A DNA stretch of 64,000 nt from Candidatus Latescibacterota bacterium (GCA_022820485.1 JAJEFJ010000073.1:38176-102175), one strand, 5' to 3'; counted from the stretch's first letter, positions 34,655 through 43,506 are shown. Made by a program: numbers and translations. Notes: a model not told the origin generated them from the sequence alone.

Positions 34655-36563
34655 TGGGCGTTTAACGGCGTGTGTATGGGCGATCCTGTGGATCAGCGCG
34701 GTCGGTCCGGCGAGTGGGCTGACAATCTATCGGATCGGCGGCGAGAGCCTGCCGCCCCCGGAGTTGGATACTCCGTACGAATTCGTGCAAATCAGTTGGA
34801 GCGATATTGACGCAGCGCAGCACGGCAGCGAGGAGTTGCTGGTGTTCGACCCAGATTTCGTGCGCCCCCAACGGTTCGATTCGTCGGTCAATCTCGTGCC
34901 GATCATCGAAGAGCAAGGCGGCCAGATTCTGAACTTAGTGTGGATCGGCTGGGGGCCGCCTCAGGCGGACGATCTTTTTATGTTCGACCAAGATCCGAAC
35001 ACCATTTACCTCGGAGACGGTCACTTTGCCTCGCACGGGCCACCGCACAAGTACCTGACCTTTGATTTTGGCGCGCCCCTGCTGTTAGAGCGGATTCGCT
35101 TTTTCCCGCGCACTAAACACCTGACAGACCGCTTTGTAGAGACCTTCAGGATCGGCATCAACGACGGTGATCCTCTCAAGGATGGTTCACGCGAGTTCCT
35201 CCTTGGCCGCTGGGGAGATGAGCTGGACTTCGACATTATCTACGATATAACCGAAAATACCGAAGCCGTCATCGAGTTGCCCCTGCCGGCAGAGCCCGTG
35301 CGGCGGGTGCTTTTTTCGGCGGCGGAAAATACGCGCGGCATCTGGGAGATCGCCGAGTTGGAAATCTACGGCAATGGCTTTGCGCCCTTTGCCGACTACG
35401 TGTCCAATGTGATTGACTTGGGGGCCTTGGCGAGTTTGGGGGAGCTAACGTGGGCTGGGCGCGAGGACGAGGGGGCCAGCGTGGCCCTGAGTATGCGCAG
35501 CGGGCTGGACGCGGACCCAAATATCTATTGGCGGACCACCTTTCGCGGCGGCGAGCGCACCCGCTTCGACGCCAAGGGCCGTCCCCTGACGCTGGCGTCG
35601 TACAATAAGCTGGCGCTCGGCGAGCGGGCTGGCACTACCCACGACACGGAGAATTGGGCGTTCTGGGGAGGCTACGACTTCACAGCCGGGCAGGGGGTGA
35701 TGGTCGGCGATGGCCCTCAGCGCTACGTGCAAGTGCGCGCGGACTTCTCGTCGAGCCGAGAGACCACTGGGCAGTTGGATTGGGTGCAGTTTGCCGTATC
35801 GATCCCGCCGGTGGCGCAACGAGCCGTCGCCGAGATATCACCTGCGGCCGCGCCGCCGGGTGAGGTTACGGCCTTCACCTACAAGTTGCGGGCAGTCTTG
35901 GCCAGCGACGATGTGGGCTTTGATCGGCTGGACATTGACACGCCGGTACGGGCACAGAGCGTGGATGAGGTGCGGATTTCGGGCGAGCCGGTGGCCTTTG
36001 AAGTGGTGCGGCTGGACGAGACCGGTTTTGCAGTGGAGCTACCGAAGATTGACGCGCAGCGCACCGAGGAGCTGATTGAGGTGGATTTCCAGACCGCGAT
36101 CTTTAAGTTCGGCACGGTGTTTTCCGGGCGGATCTCCAACAGCGAGCAACCTCAAGAGGTGCCGCAGAGCCTAGAGTCTGGGGACGCGGATGCGCTGTCC
36201 GAGAGCAACAGGTTGAGCGTGGGATTGACCCGCTTGGGGGAGCAGGCTATCGGCGACTTGGCGCTGATGCCGTCGGTGTTTAGCCCCAACGGCGACGGCA
36301 TCAACGACGCGGTGCGCATCGAGTGCAATGTGCTGAATTTGGTGGGGCCGGTGCAGGTGGAGTCGTCGGTGTACGATTTGTCGGGTCGCCTGTTGGGCGT
36401 GGTGGGTTCGGATTGGACGTCCAGCGGCCGGTACGTGGGGGTGTGGGACGGGCGGGATGAGCGCGGTGAACAGGTGCCGCCGGGGTTGTACATTCTGCGC
36501 GTGAGCGTCGAGACCGATAAGGGGCCAGCCTTCCGGCAAGCGGTCGTCTCCCTAGTATACTAA
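34650..36563 (+). CDS. Exported discoidin/FlgD-like surface protein (family A), tandem copy
   Basis: 637 aa from the ATG at 34650, with AAAGGAG six bases upstream. Signal peptide, then GLTIYRIGGESLPPPELD. Architecture and many residues follow the gene before it: FDQDPNTIYLGDGHFAS, ENTRGIWEIAELEIYGNG, PNIYWRTTFRGGERTRFD, and the C-terminal FSPNGDGINDAVRIECNV with WDGRDERGEQVPPGLYIL, ending in VSLVY. It is a tandem duplicate, 11 bases after its partner. The sequence around its stop repeats the junction before its start, so the duplication probably involved these junctions. The two copies differ enough to bind different targets. Confidence 0.85.
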   Translation: MAGRLTACVWAILWISAVGPASGLTIYRIGGESLPPPELDTPYEFVQISWSDIDAAQHGSEELLVFDPDFVRPQRFDSSVNLVPIIEEQGGQILNLVWIGWGPPQADDLFMFDQDPNTIYLGDGHFASHGPPHKYLTFDFGAPLLLERIRFFPRTKHLTDRFVETFRIGINDGDPLKDGSREFLLGRWGDELDFDIIYDITENTEAVIELPLPAEPVRRVLFSAAENTRGIWEIAELEIYGNGFAPFADYVSNVIDLGALASLGELTWAGREDEGASVALSMRSGLDADPNIYWRTTFRGGERTRFDAKGRPLTLASYNKLALGERAGTTHDTENWAFWGGYDFTAGQGVMVGDGPQRYVQVRADFSSSRETTGQLDWVQFAVSIPPVAQRAVAEISPAAAPPGEVTAFTYKLRAVLASDDVGFDRLDIDTPVRAQSVDEVRISGEPVAFEVVRLDETGFAVELPKIDAQRTEELIEVDFQTAIFKFGTVFSGRISNSEQPQEVPQSLESGDADALSESNRLSVGLTRLGEQAIGDLALMPSVFSPNGDGINDAVRIECNVLNLVGPVQVESSVYDLSGRLLGVVGSDWTSSGRYVGVWDGRDERGEQVPPGLYILRVSVETDKGPAFRQAVVSLVY

Positions 36564-36579
36564 AGGAGCCGAGTATGGC
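36547..36579. repeat. 33-bp gene-junction repeat, copy 2
   Basis: Exact copy of 34622-34654, but here the ATG opens only a 21-codon reading frame instead of another surface-protein gene, as if a third copy had been deleted. Confidence 0.9.
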
Positions 36580-36640
36580 GGACGATGGGCAATTTCTAAA
36601 CGAGTTAAAACACTTTAGAACACAACGGGAAACGCTATGA
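36575..36640 (+). CDS. 21-codon ORF coupled to the next gene
   Basis: Starts at the ATG inside the 33-bp repeat with a full AAAGGAG site and ends in TGA overlapping the ATG of the next gene (ATGA). It encodes a hydrophilic peptide (MADDGQFLNELKHFRTQRET plus Leu). The peptide has no signal and is probably not functional itself. It may carry ribosomes onto the start at 36637, which has no good site of its own. Confidence 0.5.
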   Translation: MADDGQFLNELKHFRTQRETL

Positions 36641-39213
36641 CTATCTTCGGACGCGTCCTTTTTATTGGGCTAGCTCTCGCACTGGCCGGGACCGCCGTGT
36701 GCGCCCAGCAGGCCGGCCACCGGGTCCGCAGCAATCAGGTCGAGATCAATGGCCGCAATCATTGGCAGAATTGGGAATTTGCCCCGGGAACCTTGACGAT
36801 TTCTCCGGACGGAGAAGTGCGCGCCCGGCGCATTGAAAAAAATACCAATGCAGTGTTCGACATTGTCGATTATTTGAGCTTTAATCCGCCGGCATCCCTC
36901 GGTGGCAAAGAACCCGCCGAGATCGTCCTCGCCGATGCCGTCAAGGGCGGCTCCAATATCGCCGATGTGGTCAATCTGCTCGACGGCGACATCACCACCT
37001 ATTGGCAGCCCGATCCACCTTCAGCCGACAGAGACTTAGCCTCGCAGTGGTGGTTTGTGATCGACTTAGGTCGCGTAGTTTTTGCCAAAGAACTCGTAAT
37101 GCGCTTTGTCGAGGAGGGCATGGGCGATCCCTTTCTCCTCTTTGAGGTGCTCATCTCCGACGGTCTGAAGCCGGCTCGCTTGCAAAACAGCGAAAATCCA
37201 GCTTTTAAGACCGTGTTGCGGACTTTGAGCAAAAACAAGAGCCAGCGGGTCTTTACTGTCGATCTGACAGACCAAGAGCCTACCGTTCAGGCCGCGGCCG
37301 TGCGCTTTGTGCAAATTTTGGTCACGGATACCGACGGGCTACTCGGCACGGAAGTCTCTGCCGATGAATACGAAGCGCTCAGTGAAGAGACGCGTGGCGC
37401 GATCCAGCACTTCAAGCGCCAGCCCGATGGCCGCGAGGTGCCCGTTGATCAAGACCTGTACGACATATTGGACGAAGAACGCCGGGGCAGTGTCCGCTAC
37501 TTTCGCCGGGAATTGCCCCGCTTGGCCGAGCTAGAAGTCTGGAACGAAGGGGACGAGCTAACTGCTGGCATTCTCGCCCGCGGCGGGGTCATCTCTACCA
37601 ATGCGAAGCAGCCGCTGGCCCTGACCAAGTTCGTCGATGGCGACTTGGCGACCTTCAATCGCATCTTTTACGGAGTTTCCTCGGCGGTGGCTGATCCCGA
37701 GCTGGAGCTCGTCTTCGACTTGGGTTCGTTCTATTGGATTGACGCCTTCCGCATGATTTACAACAACAGCTTGTTCCCGAACTATCGGATGGATTTTTCG
37801 GACGGCTCCTTGGCCCCGGACGGGAGCATCCAGTGGACGACTAGGGCGGAGCTAAACCCGCGCCCCATCGTCCGTGTTGAAGGTGGCGACTTCGAGCCGA
37901 TCAAGGCGCGGTATGGCCGCTTTCAGTGGACTTTGAATGCCATTGGGGCCCGCACGGCGGATATATCCGAGTTGCAGTTCTATGGCGAAGGTTTTCAGCC
38001 GGAAGTCTCGCTGCGGTCGGATCTTATTCGCTTGGGCGGCAGCCGCAACCTGCTATCGATTGAGTGGGACGCCGACACTCCCCCCGGCACCCAAGTGCTG
38101 ATTCAGACTCAAACGGGCAATGAATTGGGCGAGATCCTGCACTATTTCAAAAAAGACGGCACAGAAGTGACCGAAAGCGAATACAATAAGCTGTTGTCGA
38201 TATTCAAAGGCGACACTGTTGCCGAGCAGGTGCCCGGCAGCGATTGGAGCAGTTGGAGCGCGCCCTACGAGGATCCGACGGGCAGTTCGATTGTCTCACC
38301 GTCGCCGAGGGAATTCCTGACAGTACAGGCGACCTTGCTGTCGGAAGATCCAGAGCTAAGCCCAACGCTGCGCTCGGTTCGTCTCAACTTCGCCAATCCC
38401 GTGGCACAGCGTCTGCTGGGAGAGATCGGCCCGTTCAAGGTGGACGAACTCGGGGTGCAACGGTCGTTCTCGCTTTATGTGCGGTCGGAGTTCGATCTCC
38501 GCGATCCGGGTTTTGACGAGCTGTTGTTGTTGGCACCGTCGAACATGGAGTTGGATATGGTGGATCTTTACGGCGGTCAGGTGGCCGATTTCGACGGCGA
38601 GGCGAGCCCAAGCGCGCTGACTGGGGTCGAGGTCATCCCTACGGGTCGGGACTCGCTGCACGTGCGCTTTGATGCGATCCAGCCCAATGGATCTACAGAG
38701 GTGCTGAGGCTGGATTTTGAGACGGCGCTTTTCGTCACTGGCGCGGTGTTACAGGCGGCCCTGCGCAATAGCGGCGCAGATGGCGGTGGCGCTTGGCAGC
38801 GGATCGACCCGGGGGAGGCTCTAACGCAGGTCGTCGGCAACACCACGACGATTGTCGCTGCTGTGGAGCACAACGCGCTGCTTACGGATGTGGCGGTGCT
38901 GCCGGAAGCCTTTTCGCCCAACGGCGATGGGATCAACGACCGCACAGTCTTTGCTTTCAACGTCGTGCGGGTCGGCGACGATAGTCCTGTGGCCGCTGAG
39001 ATCTACGATTTGGGGGGCCGCCAAGTACGGCGTCTGGCGCAAGAGCGTCCATTTAGCACCGGTACCTATGAGATCGAGTGGGATGGCCGGGATGATGGAG
39101 GGCGCATGGTGCCGCCGGGGCTGTATTTGGTACAGTTGAGCGTGGATACTGATATCGAAGGAGCTCAGGTCAAAGACGCGCATGTACTCAGGACGGTTTC
39201 TGTGGCGTACTGA
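36637..39213 (+). CDS. Exported discoidin/FlgD-like surface protein (family B)
   Basis: 858 aa. Signal peptide (MTIFGRVLFIGLALALAGTA), then a discoidin-like module with a domain boundary marked by NLLDGDITTYWQPDPP and WWFVIDLGRVVFAKELVMRF. A second similar module follows (KFVDGDLATFNRIFYG, LELVFDLGSFYWIDAFRM). Small inserts of the form SADEYEALSEETRGAIQHF and TESEYNKLLSIFKGD recur, and resemble the DEADYRALRGEDKG insert of the protein at 21728. The C-terminal FlgD-like Ig domain (FSPNGDGINDRTVFAFNV, WDGRDDGGRMVPPGLYLV) ends in RTVSVAY. It closes the operon begun at 32713. Two discoidin-like modules suggest avid binding; the ligand is unknown. Confidence 0.83.
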   Translation: MTIFGRVLFIGLALALAGTAVCAQQAGHRVRSNQVEINGRNHWQNWEFAPGTLTISPDGEVRARRIEKNTNAVFDIVDYLSFNPPASLGGKEPAEIVLADAVKGGSNIADVVNLLDGDITTYWQPDPPSADRDLASQWWFVIDLGRVVFAKELVMRFVEEGMGDPFLLFEVLISDGLKPARLQNSENPAFKTVLRTLSKNKSQRVFTVDLTDQEPTVQAAAVRFVQILVTDTDGLLGTEVSADEYEALSEETRGAIQHFKRQPDGREVPVDQDLYDILDEERRGSVRYFRRELPRLAELEVWNEGDELTAGILARGGVISTNAKQPLALTKFVDGDLATFNRIFYGVSSAVADPELELVFDLGSFYWIDAFRMIYNNSLFPNYRMDFSDGSLAPDGSIQWTTRAELNPRPIVRVEGGDFEPIKARYGRFQWTLNAIGARTADISELQFYGEGFQPEVSLRSDLIRLGGSRNLLSIEWDADTPPGTQVLIQTQTGNELGEILHYFKKDGTEVTESEYNKLLSIFKGDTVAEQVPGSDWSSWSAPYEDPTGSSIVSPSPREFLTVQATLLSEDPELSPTLRSVRLNFANPVAQRLLGEIGPFKVDELGVQRSFSLYVRSEFDLRDPGFDELLLLAPSNMELDMVDLYGGQVADFDGEASPSALTGVEVIPTGRDSLHVRFDAIQPNGSTEVLRLDFETALFVTGAVLQAALRNSGADGGGAWQRIDPGEALTQVVGNTTTIVAAVEHNALLTDVAVLPEAFSPNGDGINDRTVFAFNVVRVGDDSPVAAEIYDLGGRQVRRLAQERPFSTGTYEIEWDGRDDGGRMVPPGLYLVQLSVDTDIEGAQVKDAHVLRTVSVAY

Positions 39214-39231
39214 GTACGATCGTCGCCGGCC

Positions 39232-39396
39232 TTATTCGCCTTCTTCAAACAACCCTTCTTCGATCGGCATCAGCTTAAAGTCGCCGATAAATTCTCCGCT
39301 ACAGTACATTTTCGGCAGTGTCTCAGTTTGAATTTTTCGGATGTTTTTTTCCTTTATCAGAGTACCGGAAATTTCAAACTGAGACACTACTACATT
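39232..39396 (-). pseudogene. Possible gene remnant or short ORF interrupted by an inverted repeat
   Basis: A leftward frame ends at TAA (39232-39234) with the sensible-looking tail GEFIGDFKLMPIEEGLFEEG. Going upstream it runs into the inverted repeat and meets a stop at 39397-39399. This looks like the end of a gene whose body was lost. I do not recognise the family, and a ~50-aa gene using a GTG start is an alternative. Confidence 0.35.
39317..39388. repeat. 24-bp imperfect inverted repeat, MITE- or IS-remnant-like
   Basis: Arms 39317-39340 and 39365-39388 match at 22 of 24 positions (outer end AGTGTCTCAGTTTGAA) around a 24-base centre. The 8-base word TACATTTT occurs just outside each side (39305-39312 and 39391-39398). 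The arms resemble transposon ends, but no transposase lies between them; a strong hairpin is the alternative reading. Confidence 0.65.
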
Positions 39397-39446
39397 TTAG
39401 AGTGTTGCGTCAGCACCCAAAAGGCATCGCCGAAAGGAGAGCCTAC

Positions 39447-40460
39447 ATGCGTCTGCTACTAATTTGGGCCGCCGCGCTTGTTGTCGCTGGCTGCGGTGGA
39501 TCCAGCGAATCGGGCGACAAGCCCACGGAGAAAAAAATCGTCTGGTACGCCCTGATGGTCCACCCCTATGTCGAAGAGGTACAAAAAGGGGTGATTGGCT
39601 ATGAGCGCGACACCGGGATCAAGATCAAGCGCCAGATTGGCCAAAACTGGACCCAGGACAACGAAAACGCCAACGTCGAGCCGCTGGCCGCCCAAGGCTA
39701 CAAAGGCTTCTCGATCTACCCAGCCGACGCCAGCGCCGCCAACGGACTTTACGAGGAATTGGTGCAAAACGGAGCATACGTCGTCAGCTATGGAGCGCCG
39801 ACAACGCTGCCGACGCCCGCTTCGTTTTGCGTGGCAACCGATGTCAAACAGGCGGCAATGGAGGCTACCGAGGCACTGATCGGCTTTATGGGCGGCAAGG
39901 GCAACATCCTCAACGTGCTCGAACTGGTCGAAGACCCCAATACCATCTTGCGCAAAGAAGGTGTCGAAGCGGCGGTAGCCAAATACCCAGAGGTCCAGAT
40001 CGTCCAAGAAATCGCCGGCATGGAGTCGATTGAGACCAGCACGGCCAAAATCCAAGACGCGCTCTCGGCGCGGATCGAGGAGATCGACGGTGTGATTTGC
40101 ACGGGGTACACGCCGACCGTGGCCGCGGCGACCATTCTGTCGGAGTGGAACCAAACCCCGGACAACAAGCGCATCCACTTCGTCGGCATCGACACGGACT
40201 CGGTGGTACTCGACGCGATCCGCGAGGGGGCCATTGACGCGACCATCTCGCAGAATCCCTACGGCCACGGCTACATTACGTGCGCTCTCCTGAGTTATCT
40301 GCTCGACGGCTGGCGGGCCAATCCCGACCGCTACTTCATCAACTCGGGCACGGTGCTGGTGACTCAGGACAACGTCGATACCTTTGAGGACGAAGTCAGG
40401 GCCATCACCGCGCAGATTATGGGCGAGTTGGAGACCAAATACCTCAGTCCGCCCCGCTGA
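39447..40460 (+). CDS. Sugar ABC transporter substrate-binding lipoprotein
   Basis: 337 aa from the ATG at 39447 with AAAGGAG seven bases upstream; the frame is open from 39318 through the inverted repeat, but that part is not likely translated. The N-terminus is a lipoprotein signal with lipobox VVAGC. The fold is the periplasmic-binding class of ribose/xylose/AI-2 receptors (WYALMVHPYVEEVQKGVIGY, DGVICTGYTPTVAAATIL, GIDTDSVVLDAIREGAIDAT). It captures a sugar and delivers it to the ATPase and permease encoded directly downstream. Pentose specificity is plausible given the kinase and rpiA genes in the window, but is not shown. Confidence 0.9.
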   Translation: MRLLLIWAAALVVAGCGGSSESGDKPTEKKIVWYALMVHPYVEEVQKGVIGYERDTGIKIKRQIGQNWTQDNENANVEPLAAQGYKGFSIYPADASAANGLYEELVQNGAYVVSYGAPTTLPTPASFCVATDVKQAAMEATEALIGFMGGKGNILNVLELVEDPNTILRKEGVEAAVAKYPEVQIVQEIAGMESIETSTAKIQDALSARIEEIDGVICTGYTPTVAAATILSEWNQTPDNKRIHFVGIDTDSVVLDAIREGAIDATISQNPYGHGYITCALLSYLLDGWRANPDRYFINSGTVLVTQDNVDTFEDEVRAITAQIMGELETKYLSPPR

Positions 40461-40463
40461 TTC

Positions 40464-41972
40464 GTGCTCGAACTGCAATCCATTAGCAAGCGTTTCCCCG
40501 GCGTCCGAGCACTGGACGACGTGTCGCTCTCGTTCCAGCCGGGCCAGATCCACGCCCTAGTCGGCGAAAACGGCGCTGGCAAGAGCACTCTGCTAAAAAT
40601 TGTCACTGGGATCTACCAGCCCGACGCTGGGCGGATGCTTTTCGACGGAGCGCCGCTGCGCGTGCGCAACTGCCGCGACTGCCTCGACCGAGGCATTGGC
40701 CTCGTCCATCAGGAGATCCAAGTAGTGGCCGAGGCCAGCGTCGCCGAGAACATCATGCTCGACAAGCTAGACGCCTTCAGCCGATGGGGCCGCCTCGACT
40801 GGCCGCGGCTTGACGATCAGGCCCGAGCCGCGATGGCGCGGGTTGGGCTGGACATTGACCCGCAAGCGCCGATTGGCGATTTGAGCGCGGCGCACAAGCA
40901 GCTCGTGCAGATCGTCCGGGTGCTGTCGGCCGAGGCGCGGGTTCTCCTATTGGACGAGCCGACGTCGTCGCTTACCGAGCACGAAGCAGCCCGCTTGTTT
41001 GACATTTTGCGCCAGTTGCAGGAGGCGGGCGTGGCCATCGTCTTTGTCTCGCACAAGTTCGACGAGGTCTATCAAATCGGCGACCAAGTCAGCGTGTTGC
41101 GGGACGGGCGACACGTGGGTACGAGAGAGCTGGCCGGCCTGCCGCGCGCCGAGCTGATCGAGATGATGATCGGCCGGCGAGCGGAGACGGCTTCGTTTGG
41201 TATGCCAGCGGTGGACCGGGCGCGGGAGGTGCTCAGGGTTGAGGAGTTGTATGCACCTGATCGGGCGCACGACGTGAGTTTTTCGCTCTACGCTGGCGAG
41301 ATTTTGGGTTTGTACGGCTTGGTGGGAGCCGGGCGTACCGAGCTGGCGCGGTTGCTAGTCGGAGCCGAGCAGGCCGAGCGGGGGGCCGTCTATATCCACG
41401 GAGCCAAAGCGCGGATCGGCTCGGTGGCCGATAGCCTGTACAAATACAGCATGGGCTACGTAACTGAAAACCGCAAAGAAGAGGGCTTGCTGCTGGAATC
41501 AGCCGTGCGGACCAATTTAGGCATTACCATATGGGAGCGGATCGTCGGCAAGTTCACCCGCCGGATTGACGACCGGGCGGAGACCCAAGCTGCGCAGGCG
41601 CTGGTCGCGGCGCTGGATATTCGCACGACGGGCTTGGAGCAGGAGGTAAACCACCTCAGCGGCGGCAATCAGCAAAAGGTCAGCTTGGGCAAGTGGCTGG
41701 CCGCTGGCTGCGACATCCTGATCGTCGATGAGCCGACCGTCGGGGTGGATATCCAAGCCAAGGCCCAGATCCACCGCTTGCTGTGGGATTTGGCGGCCAA
41801 AGAAGGCAAGGCCATCATTTTGATCTCGTCGGACATGCCGGAGATCATCGGTTTGGCAGGACGGATACTCGTCTTTAAGGACAAGCAGATCGTCCACGAG
41901 ATCGCCGAGATCCACGAGCAGGGCTTGGACTACGATGAGGTAAGCCGCCGCATTGGACTTCATCTGAATTGA
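40464..41972 (+). CDS. Sugar ABC transporter ATP-binding protein (two ABC domains)
   Basis: 502 aa from a GTG three bases after the binding-protein gene. The first ABC domain has Walker A GENGAGKST (residues 34-42) and Walker B LLLDEPTSSLTE. The second has the degenerate Walker A usual for this family (GLVGAGRTELARLL), signature LSGGNQQKVSLGKWL and Walker B ILIVDEPTVGVD. Length and the double-domain layout match RbsA/XylG/MglA proteins. It powers uptake of the sugar bound by the lipoprotein upstream. Its stop overlaps a TTG just before the permease ATG. Confidence 0.95.
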   Translation: MLELQSISKRFPGVRALDDVSLSFQPGQIHALVGENGAGKSTLLKIVTGIYQPDAGRMLFDGAPLRVRNCRDCLDRGIGLVHQEIQVVAEASVAENIMLDKLDAFSRWGRLDWPRLDDQARAAMARVGLDIDPQAPIGDLSAAHKQLVQIVRVLSAEARVLLLDEPTSSLTEHEAARLFDILRQLQEAGVAIVFVSHKFDEVYQIGDQVSVLRDGRHVGTRELAGLPRAELIEMMIGRRAETASFGMPAVDRAREVLRVEELYAPDRAHDVSFSLYAGEILGLYGLVGAGRTELARLLVGAEQAERGAVYIHGAKARIGSVADSLYKYSMGYVTENRKEEGLLLESAVRTNLGITIWERIVGKFTRRIDDRAETQAAQALVAALDIRTTGLEQEVNHLSGGNQQKVSLGKWLAAGCDILIVDEPTVGVDIQAKAQIHRLLWDLAAKEGKAIILISSDMPEIIGLAGRILVFKDKQIVHEIAEIHEQGLDYDEVSRRIGLHLN

Positions 41973-41974
41973 CT

Positions 41975-42934
41975 ATGGAATACTTACGCAAACTCATGCG
42001 GCACAATGACGCGGGGATCGCCTTGTCCGCGGGGTTGTTGTTTGTGGGATGTGCGCTCAGTTCGGAGAGTTTCCTGTCGGCGTACAACCTTTTCAACATC
42101 TCCCGGATCGTTGCGTTCTCCGTGTTGGTGGCGCTGGCTCAGGCGCTGGTGCTGGTCGCTGGGGGGATGAATCTGTCCGTGGGGGCCATCGGCGGCTTGG
42201 CGACCATTACCACTGGGTACTGCATTCAGGTGTTGGGTTTGCCGGGGTGGTTAGCGGCGCTGGTGGCGCTGGGGATTGGCGGTGCGGCCGGGTGGATCAA
42301 CGGCGTCATCATCACGCGGTTACAGATCAATTCCTTTATCGCCACGCTGGCCACGCTTTTTGTCTTTACAGGGCTAGTGCATGGGTTTTCCGAAGGCTAC
42401 GCCTACACGGACATTCCTCGGGAGTTCACGTTTTTGGGACGGCAGAAGTTTTTGGGGCTGTCGAATTTGTTCTGGACGATGGGGCTGGTGCTGCTGGCGA
42501 CGCACTACGCCTTCCGGCACACGGTCTTCGGGCGGCGGCTGTTGGCGACCGGGGGGAATCAGGAGGCGGCTCGGTTGGCGGGGATCAATACTGACCGGAT
42601 GATTTTGCTGTCGCACGTGCTGTCGGGCGGCGTGGGGGCGCTGGCCGCGGTGTTGTGGGTCTCGCGGATGGGGTCGGCGCAACCGGCGACGGGTAAGGAC
42701 TGGCTGATCACCAGCTTTGCGGTGGCTATTGTCGGCGGGACTGGGCTGGCGGGCGGGCGCATCTCGGCGCTGGGCCTGCTGTTGGGGGCGGTCATCATCG
42801 TCCTCATCAAAAACGGCTTGGTGATGCTGGAGGCCAACGTCTATTACGAGCAGGCGTTTTTGGGGTCGATTATCTTGTTGGCCGTGGTGGTGAGTCGGGT
42901 GCGGGATTTGTATGGGGGGCGGAGCGGAGGTTAA
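41975..42934 (+). CDS. Sugar ABC transporter permease (RbsC family)
   Basis: 319 aa from the ATG at 41975; a TTG at 41969 overlapping the upstream stop is an alternative. It has eight to ten membrane helices and the family motifs LVLVAGGMNLSVGAIGGLA and GGNQEAARLAGINTDRM, with GGTGLAGGRISALGLLLGAV near the end. This completes a three-gene transporter; normally the permease acts as a homodimer. No sugar-specific regulator is seen nearby. Confidence 0.93.
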   Translation: MEYLRKLMRHNDAGIALSAGLLFVGCALSSESFLSAYNLFNISRIVAFSVLVALAQALVLVAGGMNLSVGAIGGLATITTGYCIQVLGLPGWLAALVALGIGGAAGWINGVIITRLQINSFIATLATLFVFTGLVHGFSEGYAYTDIPREFTFLGRQKFLGLSNLFWTMGLVLLATHYAFRHTVFGRRLLATGGNQEAARLAGINTDRMILLSHVLSGGVGALAAVLWVSRMGSAQPATGKDWLITSFAVAIVGGTGLAGGRISALGLLLGAVIIVLIKNGLVMLEANVYYEQAFLGSIILLAVVVSRVRDLYGGRSGG

Positions 42935-42979
42935 TACGTAAGCGGTTGACAAGAGCTAAGAACGAGGCAAAGACCTGAC

Positions 42980-43078
42980 ATGTACCAACCGTTAGACCGC
43001 ATCACGCTCAAATCCGGTGAAGTTGTACAAGCTGGCAACAAGGGGAGTTTTCAAGCCGACGGATCGGTGGTGCACTGA
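42980..43078 (+). CDS. 32-aa ORF coupled to the next gene
   Basis: ATG to TGA, with the TGA sharing its A with the ATG of the following gene (TGATG). The peptide begins MYQPLDRITLKSGEVVQAGN and has no signal or recognised domain. GAGG lies 12 bases upstream, rather far. It may be the start of a degraded gene or a short leader. Confidence 0.4.
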   Translation: MYQPLDRITLKSGEVVQAGNKGSFQADGSVVH

Positions 43079-43416
43079 TGATACTCTATTTGTCGGGTCG
43101 GGATACGGATGATTTGCTGATGGTGTTGGAAGGGGTGGCGGGCGTGGTGTTCAAACGGAGCGACGAGCGGAAGAAGCGAAAGTATTTTGAAAAGGGGGCG
43201 CGCAAGGATTCGATGGGCGAGGTTTCGGCGAAGATTTTTCTCGGCAGCGGTGTCGAAGAGAAGGCGCGAGCGGCGGTTCGGGAGATCGTGGTTGAGGGCG
43301 TACGGTCGAAGCAGGTTGCGGTTGTAATAAAAGGCGAGGGAAATGCGGAGATCGCGTTGGCCGGGCCGAATCCTGACGAGGGGCAATTACAGGCGTTAGC
43401 CGATCAGTTAATGTAG
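43078..43416 (+). CDS. Small protein of unknown function
   Basis: 112 aa, starting on the last base of the preceding short ORF. The chain is charged: a basic centre (FKRSDERKKRKYFEKGARKD) followed by a mixed alpha/beta part (AVREIVVEGVRSKQVAVVIK) and an acidic end. It has no signal peptide or membrane segment, and I recognise no family. It sits at the left border of the toxin-antitoxin island and could be accessory DNA. The coupling to the short ORF supports real translation. Confidence 0.5.
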   Translation: MILYLSGRDTDDLLMVLEGVAGVVFKRSDERKKRKYFEKGARKDSMGEVSAKIFLGSGVEEKARAAVREIVVEGVRSKQVAVVIKGEGNAEIALAGPNPDEGQLQALADQLM

Positions 43417-43506
43417 GATGGGCTCCTATCGAGTGTGAAGACGCCAATGACATGTTTCAGAAGCTCAATATTTGATGCGGCGTTCCTCTGGTGGTTGTTG
43501 ACAGGG

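Noticed and set aside
39318..39446. Upstream extension of the sugar-binding lipoprotein
   Set aside because: It runs through the inverted repeat; the lipoprotein signal and AAAGGAG site support the ATG at 39447.
42946..42974. TTGACA as a promoter before the 32-aa ORF
   Set aside because: No acceptable -10 box at 15-19 bases downstream.
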